Origin: Candidatus Latescibacterota bacterium
GTDB lineage: Bacteria > Latescibacterota > 4484-107 > B68-G9
Assembly: GCA_012962735.1 (NCBI GenBank)
Contig: DTXA01000120.1
Location: 1 to 6,647 of the forward strand
Direction: 5' to 3'
DNA: 6,647 nucleotides
Positions 1 through 5,471 of this stretch are shown here, one piece after another. Position 1 is the first letter of the stretch. Each line of letters starts with the position of its first letter. The notes under the pieces were generated by a model. The model was not told the origin of the DNA and made no database searches. It saw only the letters and a list, made by a program, of their open reading frames with translations. Both the position numbers and the translations under genes were made by a program.

Positions 1-34
1 CAACCACACATGCTAACGCCATTATCCTTCCCAT
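1..34 (-). CDS. Start of a truncated gene, putative secreted or membrane protein
   Basis: Reading leftward from ATG at 34-32, the eleven visible codons give MGRIMALACVV. An arginine at position 3 followed by a hydrophobic run looks like the start of a signal peptide or membrane anchor. A G-rich Shine-Dalgarno-like stretch (minus-strand AGGGGGGA, 47-40) lies 6 nt upstream of the ATG. A candidate promoter (98-71) would start transcription about 30 nt upstream. The same frame stays open back to another ATG at 142-140, which has a better ribosome site (GGAGG, 7 nt spacing) and a near-consensus promoter, so the real start could be 142. I prefer 34 because the 36 extra residues, rich in Trp, Cys and Tyr, do not look like a protein N-terminus, while the shorter form begins like a signal peptide. 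The function cannot be told from this fragment. The gene is transcribed divergently from the phosphomannomutase operon. Confidence 0.42.
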   Translation of the reverse strand, partial: MGRIMALACVV

Positions 35-70
35 CTTTATCCCCCCTTTCGAAAAAGGCAAGGCCCACAG

Positions 71-98
71 GTTATAAAACCCCCTGCAGGCCTTCCAA
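71..98 (-). promoter_or_regulatory. Candidate proximal promoter for the left-edge gene
   Basis: On the minus strand, TTGGAA (98-93; 4 of 6 to the -35 consensus) and TATAAC (76-71; 5 of 6 to the -10 consensus) are separated by 16 nt. Transcription would start near position 64, about 30 nt before the ATG at 34. This is a pattern match only. Confidence 0.35.
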
Positions 99-147
99 GA
101 CTGCAACATCAAACTAATCTCAAGCAGAATCCCGTGATACATTCCTT

Positions 148-154
148 CTCCTCC
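148..154 (-). promoter_or_regulatory. Ribosome binding site before the alternative start at 142
   Basis: The minus-strand sequence GGAGGAG has its GGAGG core at 154-150, 7 nt before an ATG at 142-140. The frame from that ATG is open to the window edge and is the same frame as the ATG at 34. The good spacing makes 142 a serious alternative start for the truncated gene. Confidence 0.35.
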
Positions 155-168
155 AAAATGCAACCCCA

Positions 169-197
169 AATATAACAACTTCCTGCTTCTCCGTCAA
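169..197 (-). promoter_or_regulatory. Strong sigma-70-like promoter, leftward
   Basis: Minus strand TTGACG (197-192; 5 of 6) is followed after exactly 17 nt by TATATT (174-169; 5 of 6). The predicted start is near 162, just upstream of a GGAGG site and the ATG at 142. This is the best promoter match in the window and would drive the left-edge gene. Confidence 0.55.
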
Positions 198-241
198 GAT
201 TGAACTTTGCCAAGTAAAGGGAACATCCCGTCGCAGAAGGA

Positions 242-280
242 GGCAGGATAAAAAGGACATGAAGCGGGATTTTTCCTGCC
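242..280. repeat. Imperfect inverted repeat (long hairpin)
   Basis: GGCAGGA (242-248) plus four As (250-253) can pair with TTTT plus TCCTGCC (270-280), with T249 bulged and a loop of about 16 nt. That gives an 11-bp stem lying between the two divergent promoters. It lacks a clean T-run after the stem, so it is not a convincing terminator. It could be a protein-binding site or chance. Confidence 0.45.
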
Positions 281-294
281 TTATTAGGGTCCAC

Positions 295-317
295 TCAGAC
301 CTGCCAAGTCTGACTTG
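295..317. repeat. Two overlapping inverted repeats at the -35 region
   Basis: TCAGAC (295-300) and GTCTGA (308-313) are perfect 6-bp arms around a 7-nt spacer. CAAGT (305-309) and ACTTG (313-317) form a second inverted repeat that shares bases with the first and runs into the -35 box of the rightward promoter. The position fits an operator, but no regulator is known. Confidence 0.4.
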
Positions 318-343
318 TCGGGAGGGATGTTTTATGGTATATT
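315..343 (+). promoter_or_regulatory. Sigma-70-like promoter for the phosphomannomutase operon
   Basis: TTGTCG (315-320; 4 of 6 to the -35 consensus) and TATATT (338-343; 5 of 6 to the -10 consensus) are spaced by 17 nt. Transcription would start near 350, giving a leader of about 60 nt before the ATG at 411. This promoter argues against the longer reading frame that opens at 315, because its codons would overlap the promoter itself. Confidence 0.5.
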
Positions 344-345
344 AA

Positions 346-357
346 ATAGGCGCCTAT
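346..357. promoter_or_regulatory. 12-bp perfect palindrome, possible operator
   Basis: ATAGGCGCCTAT is a perfect palindrome lying 2 nt after the predicted -10 box, so it covers the expected transcription start. A repressor dimer bound here would block initiation. No binding protein can be named from the sequence. Confidence 0.4.
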
Positions 358-397
358 ATGGATGGGGAACCCCCACATTCGGCTGGATACTTAAAAC

Positions 398-403
398 AGG
401 AGG
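398..403 (+). promoter_or_regulatory. Ribosome binding site that fixes the mutase start
   Basis: AGGAGG lies 7 nt before the ATG at 411. It marks 411 as the start rather than upstream in-frame codons at 315 or 327, which lack a properly spaced site. Confidence 0.8.
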
Positions 404-410
404 AGTGGCC

Positions 411-1799
411 ATGTTGAACCCTCAGATATTCAGGGAGTACGACATAAGGGGCATAGCAGAAGAGGATCTCACGGACGATGTGGTAGAGGGGATCGGCAGG
501 GCCTTCGGAACTTACGTACGCCGCTGGGAGGGGAGAAAGCTCGCAGTCGGCAGAGACATCCGACTTTCCTCCCCCCGCATAAGAGACGCCCTGGTCAAAG
601 GCCTGTTGAGGGCCGGTTGCGATGTCGTGGACGTGGGCCAGGTGCCGACCCCTGTGTTGTACTTCGCGATACTACACCTAAAGGCAGATGGCGGGGTTAT
701 GGTCACCGGAAGCCACAATCCCATAGAGTACAATGGCCTTAAGCTTTGCCATCCCGAGGTTCAGGCCGTGTATGGCGATGACATCCAGGAGCTACGCAGG
801 TGCATAGAGGCCGGAGACTTCGAGGAGGGCGACGGGACCCTCGCGCACGAGGATGTGGTAGAGGATTACCTCTCCACTATAGCATCCCGCATCCGCTTGG
901 AAAGGCCCTTAAAGGTCGTAGTGGACGCTGGAAACGGCACGACGAGCGAGATAGGCCCTAAGCTCTTGAGGAAACTGGGGGCCGAAGTCGTCCCCCTCTA
1001 CTGCGAGATAGATGGAAGCTTCCCCAACCACCTCCCCGACCCCACCATCCCCGAGTACCTCAAGGACCTGAGGAAAGAGGTGCTGGAGACCGGAGCTGAC
1101 CTCGGGATAGGCTGGGACGGAGACGGGGACCGCATAGGAGTTCTGGACGATAAAGGGGAGATCATCTGGGGGGACAGGCTCTTGGCCCTTTACGCCAGGG
1201 ACGTGTTGGAGAGGCTTCCGGGAAGCACCATCGTCTTCGATGTCAAGTGTTCCCAAGGGCTCGTAGAGGACATAGAGGCGCACGGCGGTAGGCCCCTTAT
1301 GTGGAAGACGGGTCATTCCCTGATCAAGACCAAGATGAAGGAGGAGGGCGCCCCCTTGGCAGGGGAGATGTCTGGACATATGTTCTTCTCCGACGGCTAC
1401 TTCGGCTACGACGACGCCCTATACGCCGCAGCCCGCCTGCTGGGTATCCTCTCCCGCACGCTGAGGAAGCTGTCCGAGGTCGCTTCGGAAATTCCCAAGT
1501 ACTGTGCCACCCCGGAGATTCGGGTCGACTGCCCGGACGAGGAAAAGTTCCAGGTGGTCCGGGGCGTGGCCGATCACTTCAGGGAGAGGCACCCCGTGAT
1601 AGAAATAGACGGGGTCAGGGTTCAATTCGGGGACGGATGGGGCCTTGTGCGTGCCTCCAACACCCAGCCAGTGCTCGTGCTCCGCTTCGAGGCCCGCACC
1701 CCGGAAAGGCTCGGGGAGATCGCCCGGGAGGTCGTCTCGGTGCTCGAGCGGTACCCCTCGGTCTCCGGGCTGGACAGGGCGCTACGGGAGGTAACGTGA
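411..1799 (+). CDS. Phosphomannomutase/phosphoglucomutase
   Basis: This 462-residue alpha-D-phosphohexomutase interconverts sugar 1- and 6-phosphates in the cytoplasm through a phosphoserine and a bisphosphate intermediate. It supplies mannose-1-P and/or glucose-1-P for nucleotide sugars and surface polysaccharides. All four signature loops are visible: REYDIRG near the N-terminus (8-14), the phosphoserine loop TGSHNP (99-104, Ser101), the Mg-binding loop DGDGDR (236-241), the sugar-specificity loop GEMSGH (318-323) and the phosphate-binding loop RASNTQP (414-420). Length and loop spacing match AlgC-type PMM/PGM enzymes. GEMSGH favours PMM/PGM over GlmM, which usually has GEQSGH. The start at 411 is set by AGGAGG 7 nt upstream. 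It is the first gene of a three-gene operon, and its TGA overlaps the next gene's GTG. The protein appears intact. Whether mannose or glucose is preferred cannot be read from sequence; symbols used for the family include manB, algC and pgm. Confidence 0.95.
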   Translation: MLNPQIFREYDIRGIAEEDLTDDVVEGIGRAFGTYVRRWEGRKLAVGRDIRLSSPRIRDALVKGLLRAGCDVVDVGQVPTPVLYFAILHLKADGGVMVTGSHNPIEYNGLKLCHPEVQAVYGDDIQELRRCIEAGDFEEGDGTLAHEDVVEDYLSTIASRIRLERPLKVVVDAGNGTTSEIGPKLLRKLGAEVVPLYCEIDGSFPNHLPDPTIPEYLKDLRKEVLETGADLGIGWDGDGDRIGVLDDKGEIIWGDRLLALYARDVLERLPGSTIVFDVKCSQGLVEDIEAHGGRPLMWKTGHSLIKTKMKEEGAPLAGEMSGHMFFSDGYFGYDDALYAAARLLGILSRTLRKLSEVASEIPKYCATPEIRVDCPDEEKFQVVRGVADHFRERHPVIEIDGVRVQFGDGWGLVRASNTQPVLVLRFEARTPERLGEIAREVVSVLERYPSVSGLDRALREVT

Positions 1800-2434
1800 C
1801 ACTTGTGCTCGCCACCCGCAACCCCGGCAAGATAAAGGAGATCCGGGAGACACTTTCCGGCTTAGGCCTCGCCTTCCGGACGCTGTCGGACTTCCCTGAC
1901 ATCTCCGAAATTCACGAAGACGGCACGACCTTCCAGGAAAACGCAAAGAAGAAGGCCCTGACCGTGGCCCGGGCCACGGGACTTCCCGCCCTCGCGGACG
2001 ACTCGGGCTTAGAGGTGGATGCCTTAGGAGGGGCACCTGGGGTCCGCTCGGCCCGGTTCGCGGGCGAAGGGGCGGACGACCTATCCAACAATCGCAAACT
2101 CTTGGACCTGCTCCGGGACGTTCCCCCCGAACGCCGCACCGCCCGGTTCAGGTGTGCACTGGCCTTAGCGTTCCCGGACGGAAGGGTGTACACCGTGGAG
2201 GGGACCTGCGAGGGCAGAATCGTCGAAGACCCCGCAGGAGAAGGTGGATTCGGCTACGACCCTCTCTTCCTGGTCCTCGAGGAGGGCCGCACCTTCGCCC
2301 AGATGACTCGGGAGGAGAAAAACCGCATAAGCCACAGGGGAAGGGCCCTGAGTAAGCTCCGTGAGCTCCTATCCCAGATTGTTATATCTCCAAAGAAAGT
2401 ATCGGAGCTTGGAGCTATAGTTAGGAGGAGCTGA
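1796..2434 (+). CDS. rdgB: RdgB/HAM1 XTP/dITP pyrophosphatase
   Basis: This 212-residue enzyme hydrolyses non-canonical purine triphosphates (XTP, ITP, dITP) to the monophosphate plus pyrophosphate, keeping deaminated bases out of DNA and RNA. Family motifs are clear: N-terminal ATRNPGKIKEI (6-16) for triphosphate binding, ADDSGLEVDALGG with the acidic metal/catalytic pair (67-79), PGVRSARFAG (81-90), the base-recognition segment GGFGYDPLF (150-158) and NRISHRGRA (176-184). The GTG start at 1796 lies in a GTGA overlap with the mutase stop, with GGAGG at 1787-1791 only 4 nt away, so translational coupling is likely. Starting here leaves just four residues before the conserved loop; GTG at 1805 is too late because it would cut into that strand. 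The family usually ends near residue 193. A tail of about 19 residues (194-212) follows here, encoded by more AT-rich DNA. The enzyme should be active. Confidence 0.93.
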   Translation: MTLVLATRNPGKIKEIRETLSGLGLAFRTLSDFPDISEIHEDGTTFQENAKKKALTVARATGLPALADDSGLEVDALGGAPGVRSARFAGEGADDLSNNRKLLDLLRDVPPERRTARFRCALALAFPDGRVYTVEGTCEGRIVEDPAGEGGFGYDPLFLVLEEGRTFAQMTREEKNRISHRGRALSKLRELLSQIVISPKKVSELGAIVRRS

Positions 2435-2435
2435 G

Positions 2436-3557
2436 ATGGCGGAGCGAATCCGGACGGTACAACTCACAGAATGGGAGGAGTTCCAGAGGTTCTTGGAGAG
2501 GAGCTACGGCCACTCCAGGGGATTCTTCCCTCGGCATTACCCCCAGCTCTATCGGCAGGACGAGGATGCCTTGAGCTGCTTCTTCGTCCTGGAGAGGGAC
2601 GGCAAGATCGTCTCGCATGTGGGCCTCTTCCCCTTGGAATGCGTGGCGTTCGGCTGTCGGGTGAGGGTGGGGGGCATAGGAGGTGTGTCCACCTTACCTG
2701 AGGAGCGGGGCAAAGGATACATGTCCCGACTGCTGCGGCACATCATAGCTCAGATGAGGGACCGCGGATGGCCACTTTCCGGTCTGGGCGGGGACCGTCA
2801 ACGGTACAACGCCTTCGGGTGGGAGGTCGCGGGCCTCAAATACATCCTCCGTTTCACCCGACGCTCTATGGACCGCGCCGGAGTCCGACCGGCAGAGGTC
2901 CGGGAGGTGATGCCCGAGGAGGCCGTCTCCGAAGTGGAGCGGCTCCTGAGAACTCTGTCCCTGAGGGTGGAACGGAGGCAAACCTCCCTGACATTGCGAA
3001 AGCCAGGCATTCGGGCCTGGCTTTCGGAGGATGGGTACTTGCTCTCCAAGGGGGAGGGGTTCGGGTCCGTCCAGATCTTAGAGCTGGTCTCTCCAACCGG
3101 AAGGGAACCCGAGCTCGTGCGTGCCGTTATGGAGCGGTGCTTCGGGGCGGAGGCAGTGCTACAGGTGAGCGCATGGGACCGGGAGCGACTGAAGCGACTT
3201 TTGCCGCCGGCGGCCTGGTGGAAAGCGGAACCCGACTGGGTATATCGTGTAGTTGACCTGGCCGGGCTTTTGGAGGCCTACAGGGGGTGGCTGGAGGGGC
3301 GGACGAAGTGGGTGGCCCCGTTTGAGCTTTCGTTGGGGTTTAAGTTCCAGGACAAAGTCCAGCAGGCCACCATCTTCGTGCGGGACGGGAAGGTGGAGAT
3401 AGCCCGGGGCCGCCGGGCCGAGCTCTATGTAGAGCTGGACGCCCTGGACGGCGTGCGGCTTCTCCTCGGAGGCCCCTCTCCGGAACGAGAGGAGGTGGCA
3501 GGACTGTCCGGGCTACTGCCCTTGCCCGTCCATATACCCATTTTGGACCACGTCTGA
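2436..3557 (+). CDS. Eis-like GNAT-family N-acetyltransferase
   Basis: This 373-residue protein has an N-terminal GNAT fold that transfers an acetyl group from acetyl-CoA to an amine; the substrate is unknown. The acetyl-CoA pyrophosphate loop is seen as RGKGYM (91-96), just after the beta strand GGIGGVSTLP (79-88). A second GNAT block, GGDRQRYNAFGWE (118-130), resembles the 'FYxRFGF/W' motif of Eis-type enzymes. A middle region (about 140-280) looks like a second, degenerate GNAT-like domain. The end (about 295-373, closing LLPLPVHIPILDHV) resembles the sterol-carrier-like C-terminal domain of Eis proteins, whose last residues help form the active site. The length is close to the roughly 400 residues usual for Eis. 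The start ATG follows AGGAGG (2423-2428) by 7 nt and lies 1 nt after the rdgB stop, so it is the last gene of the operon. The GNAT assignment is firm; the Eis-like architecture is inference from memory of the family. Confidence 0.82.
   Translation: MAERIRTVQLTEWEEFQRFLERSYGHSRGFFPRHYPQLYRQDEDALSCFFVLERDGKIVSHVGLFPLECVAFGCRVRVGGIGGVSTLPEERGKGYMSRLLRHIIAQMRDRGWPLSGLGGDRQRYNAFGWEVAGLKYILRFTRRSMDRAGVRPAEVREVMPEEAVSEVERLLRTLSLRVERRQTSLTLRKPGIRAWLSEDGYLLSKGEGFGSVQILELVSPTGREPELVRAVMERCFGAEAVLQVSAWDRERLKRLLPPAAWWKAEPDWVYRVVDLAGLLEAYRGWLEGRTKWVAPFELSLGFKFQDKVQQATIFVRDGKVEIARGRRAELYVELDALDGVRLLLGGPSPEREEVAGLSGLLPLPVHIPILDHV
2997..3026. repeat. Perfect 12-bp inverted repeat inside the acetyltransferase gene
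   Basis: CGAAAGCCAGGC (2997-3008) and GCCTGGCTTTCG (3015-3026) are exact reverse complements around a 6-nt loop (ATTCGG). The hairpin would be stable in RNA of either strand. There is no T-run after it, so it is not a standard terminator. The codons spell RKPGIRAWLSE without disrupting the frame. Confidence 0.75.
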
Positions 3558-3558
3558 G

Positions 3559-4002
3559 CTATTCCCCTAAGAAATCCGAGGCCCACTTCTGAAACTCGTC
3601 CTCCCAGTCCTCCGGATTCAGCTCAGCGTATGCCTGGAGCTTGTCGAGGTACCGCTCCTCCTGCGAACATACCTTCAGGATGGCCTCCAAATGTGCCACT
3701 TTGGTTTTGGTGGAGAGGAACTGGTAGAACCTCCATAGGGCCTCGAGGGTAACCCCGAGCCAAGATGTATCGGCCTCCCCGCCCCTTTTGATGCACTCCT
3801 CGCCTATAAAGAAATCTATGTCCGAGGTGCCGATCTCCTCGGGCCTTCCGATCTCGTAGCGCACGAGGTACTCCTGGAGGAACCGCTCCACCGGGGCTAT
3901 GTACTCGTCCACCATATACTGAGAGAACCCCTGTCCCCTCAGGTACTCCTCGAACTCCTCCAAGAGGGCCTGGTTCTCCTTTTCGAAGGCCTCCCAGTCC
4001 AT
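3559..4002 (-). CDS. Small protein resembling a tyrosine-recombinase core-binding domain
   Basis: This is a 147-residue acidic, helix-rich protein. The arrangement FEEYLRGQGFSQYMVDEYIAP (17-37), FLQEYL (41-46), a middle DIDFFIGEECIKRG segment (61-74) and LEALWRFYQFLS (87-98) follows the pattern of the N-terminal SAM-like core-binding domain of XerC/D-type recombinases, where these helices grip DNA. The catalytic domain (Arg...His-x-x-Arg...Tyr) is absent, and the remaining tail (99-147) is acidic and ends WASDFLGE. Similar-looking short proteins of about 150 residues exist as stand-alone genes, so this need not be a broken integrase. The ATG follows a perfect AGGAGGTGA (4015-4007). It lies 97 nt downstream of the Omp85 gene on the same strand and is probably co-transcribed. 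Its stop codon is 1 nt from the convergent acetyltransferase stop. That it is a gene is well supported; a DNA-binding role is inference. Confidence 0.78.
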   Translation of the reverse strand: MDWEAFEKENQALLEEFEEYLRGQGFSQYMVDEYIAPVERFLQEYLVRYEIGRPEEIGTSDIDFFIGEECIKRGGEADTSWLGVTLEALWRFYQFLSTKTKVAHLEAILKVCSQEERYLDKLQAYAELNPEDWEDEFQKWASDFLGE

Positions 4003-4006
4003 AGGC

Positions 4007-4015
4007 TCACCTCCT
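4007..4015 (-). promoter_or_regulatory. Full-consensus Shine-Dalgarno site
   Basis: Minus-strand AGGAGGTGA matches the complement of the 16S rRNA 3' end over nine bases and sits 7 nt (from AGGAGG) before the ATG at 4002. It implies efficient, independent translation of the small protein even if the mRNA is shared with the upstream genes. Confidence 0.8.
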
Positions 4016-4080
4016 CATATACGTCCCAGAAAGTCCCCGCTCGATACTTTTTAGGGACCCCTGGGGATATCTGCCCATTT

Positions 4081-4090
4081 AAGTTAACTT
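4081..4090. repeat. 10-bp palindrome in the gap between minus-strand genes
   Basis: AAGTTAACTT is a perfect palindrome 8 bp beyond the Omp85 stop codon. The 96-bp gap (4003-4098) also holds CCCCTGGGG (4058-4066). I see neither a convincing -35/-10 pair nor a terminator here, so read-through into the small gene is likely. Confidence 0.3.
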
Positions 4091-4098
4091 CTTCGCGC

Positions 4099-5457
4099 CT
4101 AAAACCTACCCTCTAAGGTCAGATGTACCTTCCCTTCCCACAGCCTATCCCTTGGCCCGAGGCCATAATCCAACCCAATGCGGCCAGCACCTGTGCGTAG
4201 CCGGAGGCCGAGGCCGTACCCCCACCGGACCTTCCCCTGAGCGTACCCTACATCTAAAAAGGGGAACCCCCACGAGCCCGCACCCAATTCCTTGTACAAT
4301 TCCAAGTTCGACCAGACCACCCTCAAATCCCGGAACTGCTCCTCCCAGTGTCCCCGCAGGGACTTGGCGCCCCCCAGAGGGAGCAGTTCGTAAGTGGAGA
4401 GGTCCCTGCCCTCCACCATACCCCCATGCAGGCCGACCGCCAGCGCAAGGCTCCCGCCCATGGGAACATATCCCTCCACATCCCCCCGGACCCGCACCTG
4501 CACTCCCTCGGCCCGGCCGGGATATCCCCGCACCCCCAAAGAGGCCCCCAACCCCCTCCGGGGGACGGAAGGGTCGTCCCTGGCCTCGTACTGAACCTCC
4601 AGGCCCAACCCCCAGGCCCCTCCCTCCGCAGAACCGCGCACAGTGCGCTCCCAGCCTACGCTCCCCCCAACCTCCCCCCACCGGAACGGCCTGTACGCCT
4701 GTACCACCCATTCCGTGCGGCTGTACCCCTCCCTTAAGGATGTCCGGAACTCCCCCCCCAAGTGCAATGGCAGGCCCAAAACCCAAGGCTCCCGGCACAT
4801 AAGGTAAAGATCAGCCTGTGCCTCCCGGCGGGTCCATCTTGCCTCCACCGTACGCCCCCTGCCCCAGGGGCTGTGCAGGGCCAGGGAGAGCTCCCCGGAG
4901 ATACCCCTCCCAGCGTACCCTAAGGCGGCCGAGAAACGGTTGGCCCTGATCTCCCGCACCCGCACTAATAGGACTCCCTGCCCGGACTCAAGGTTGTACC
5001 GCAGGTCGGGGACAGCGTCCTGTATGAAGGGCAACCGGCGCAGCCTGGACAGGGCCCTCTCCACCTCACGACCGTCGTAGAGTTCCCCTAAGGGCAGGTC
5101 CAGGACCCTCAGGAGCAGATCCTCTCTGGTGGAAGTTCCAGTTATCCGCACGGCCCCCAGCCGGACCTCCGGGCCTTCGTCCACCCGGAGCGTTATGTGT
5201 AACCCGTCCTTCCTCAAGGCAACCTTCTCCACATCCACACGGGCGAAGGGATGTCCCCAGGCCTCGTATTGGGACAGCACCTCGCGTATCCCCCGCTCAA
5301 GCGCCTCGGAATCGAAAGGACCGCCAGCTCGCACCCCTAGCATCTCTGAGATCCGGGCCTCATCGCGTTTTACTCCCTCGACCCGAATCTCGGCTATCTC
5401 CGGGTCCGCGGCGACCACCCCGTAGAACAAAATCAAAAGCACATAAATTTCAAGCAC
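4099..5457 (-). CDS. Omp85-superfamily outer-membrane protein (BamA/TamA-like, two POTRA domains)
   Basis: This 452-residue protein is probably an outer-membrane insertase or translocation pore. A short hydrophobic segment (IYVLLILFYGVVA, 4-16) is the signal peptide, with cleavage expected before ADPE. POTRA 1 spans about 20-93 and POTRA 2 about 100-170, each with an opening 'I/V-x-V/I-x-G' strand (IRVEGV; VRITGT). The barrel (about 173-452) contains the loop-6 signature LGGAKSLRGH (361-370), with the key Arg368, then EEQF (372-375). It ends with GLDYGLGP...HLTLEGRF, including the terminal Phe used as the barrel-assembly signal. It is far shorter than E. coli BamA (five POTRAs) and closer to TamA or compact Omp85 proteins. 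The GTG start is chosen because GGAGG lies 9 nt upstream; TTG at 5481 (adds SWRR before the hydrophobic core) or TTG at 5505 are alternatives. It follows a barrel-protein gene by 50 nt or less. The superfamily assignment is firm; the exact client is unknown. Confidence 0.9.
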   Translation of the reverse strand: MLEIYVLLILFYGVVAADPEIAEIRVEGVKRDEARISEMLGVRAGGPFDSEALERGIREVLSQYEAWGHPFARVDVEKVALRKDGLHITLRVDEGPEVRLGAVRITGTSTREDLLLRVLDLPLGELYDGREVERALSRLRRLPFIQDAVPDLRYNLESGQGVLLVRVREIRANRFSAALGYAGRGISGELSLALHSPWGRGRTVEARWTRREAQADLYLMCREPWVLGLPLHLGGEFRTSLREGYSRTEWVVQAYRPFRWGEVGGSVGWERTVRGSAEGGAWGLGLEVQYEARDDPSVPRRGLGASLGVRGYPGRAEGVQVRVRGDVEGYVPMGGSLALAVGLHGGMVEGRDLSTYELLPLGGAKSLRGHWEEQFRDLRVVWSNLELYKELGAGSWGFPFLDVGYAQGKVRWGYGLGLRLRTGAGRIGLDYGLGPRDRLWEGKVHLTLEGRF

Positions 5458-5466
5458 CTCGAGGGA

Positions 5467-5471
5467 CCTCC
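5467..5471 (-). promoter_or_regulatory. Ribosome binding site supporting the Omp85 start
   Basis: Minus-strand GGAGG lies 9 nt before GTG at 5457. The alternative TTG codons at 5481 and 5505 have no good site. However, the form starting at 5481 has the more typical signal peptide, with two arginines before the hydrophobic core, so the start is not settled. Confidence 0.5.

Larger units (their letters stand above)
143..410. other. Divergent intergenic control region
   Basis: This 268-bp stretch separates the left-edge minus-strand gene from the phosphomannomutase start and is clearly more AT-rich than the genes to its right. It holds a leftward promoter (197-169), an imperfect hairpin (242-280), two overlapping short inverted repeats (295-317), a rightward promoter (315-343), a 12-bp palindrome (346-357) and the ribosome site at 398-403. 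A short inverted repeat, TGGGG/CCCCA with a 3-nt loop (363-375), lies in the predicted leader. I recognise no riboswitch or known RNA family in it. Confidence 0.6.

Noticed and set aside
242..290. Intrinsic terminator between the divergent genes
   Set aside because: The stem has a bulge and a large loop, and is followed by TTATTA rather than a T-run; neither flanking gene ends here.
109..294. Minus-strand 61-codon frame in the divergent region
   Set aside because: It starts with GTG without a fitted ribosome site, overlaps a promoter and hairpin, and its translation resembles no known protein.
259..345. Plus-strand 28-codon small ORF (MKRDFSCLIRV...) upstream of the mutase
   Set aside because: It has no well-spaced Shine-Dalgarno site and runs through the -35 and -10 boxes of the operon promoter, so it would lie upstream of the transcript.
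315..410. Longer N-terminus for the mutase
   Set aside because: The upstream in-frame starts at 315 and 327 lack a spaced ribosome site and overlap the promoter; the family begins at about the ATG at 411.
909..1379. Long open frame antisense to the mutase
   Set aside because: It is explained by codon bias of a GC-rich gene; the sense strand encodes an unmistakable enzyme.
1301..1795. Upstream extension of the rdgB frame into the mutase gene
   Set aside because: The extension is a shifted-frame translation of conserved mutase sequence, low in complexity and Arg/Gly-rich; GTG 1796 starts exactly at the family N-terminus.
2416..2421. TATAGT as a -10 box for a separate acetyltransferase promoter
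   Set aside because: There is no -35 match at a suitable distance, and it lies almost against the ribosome site; operon transcription is simpler.
3402..3436. Two neighbouring hairpins near the acetyltransferase 3' end (GCCCGG/CCGGGC and AGCTCTA/TAGAGCT)
   Set aside because: They are short, with loops of 5 and 2 nt, inside coding sequence without a T-run; in GC-rich DNA they are expected by chance.
3559..4002. Remnant of an integrated mobile element
   Set aside because: There are no flanking direct repeats, tRNA gene or transposase; the gene has an intact frame, own ribosome site and typical spacing.
4152..4802. Long proline-rich plus-strand frame opposite the Omp85 gene
   Set aside because: The Pro/Arg/Gly composition is the mirror of the Gly/Arg-rich barrel codons; there is no ribosome site or recognisable domain.
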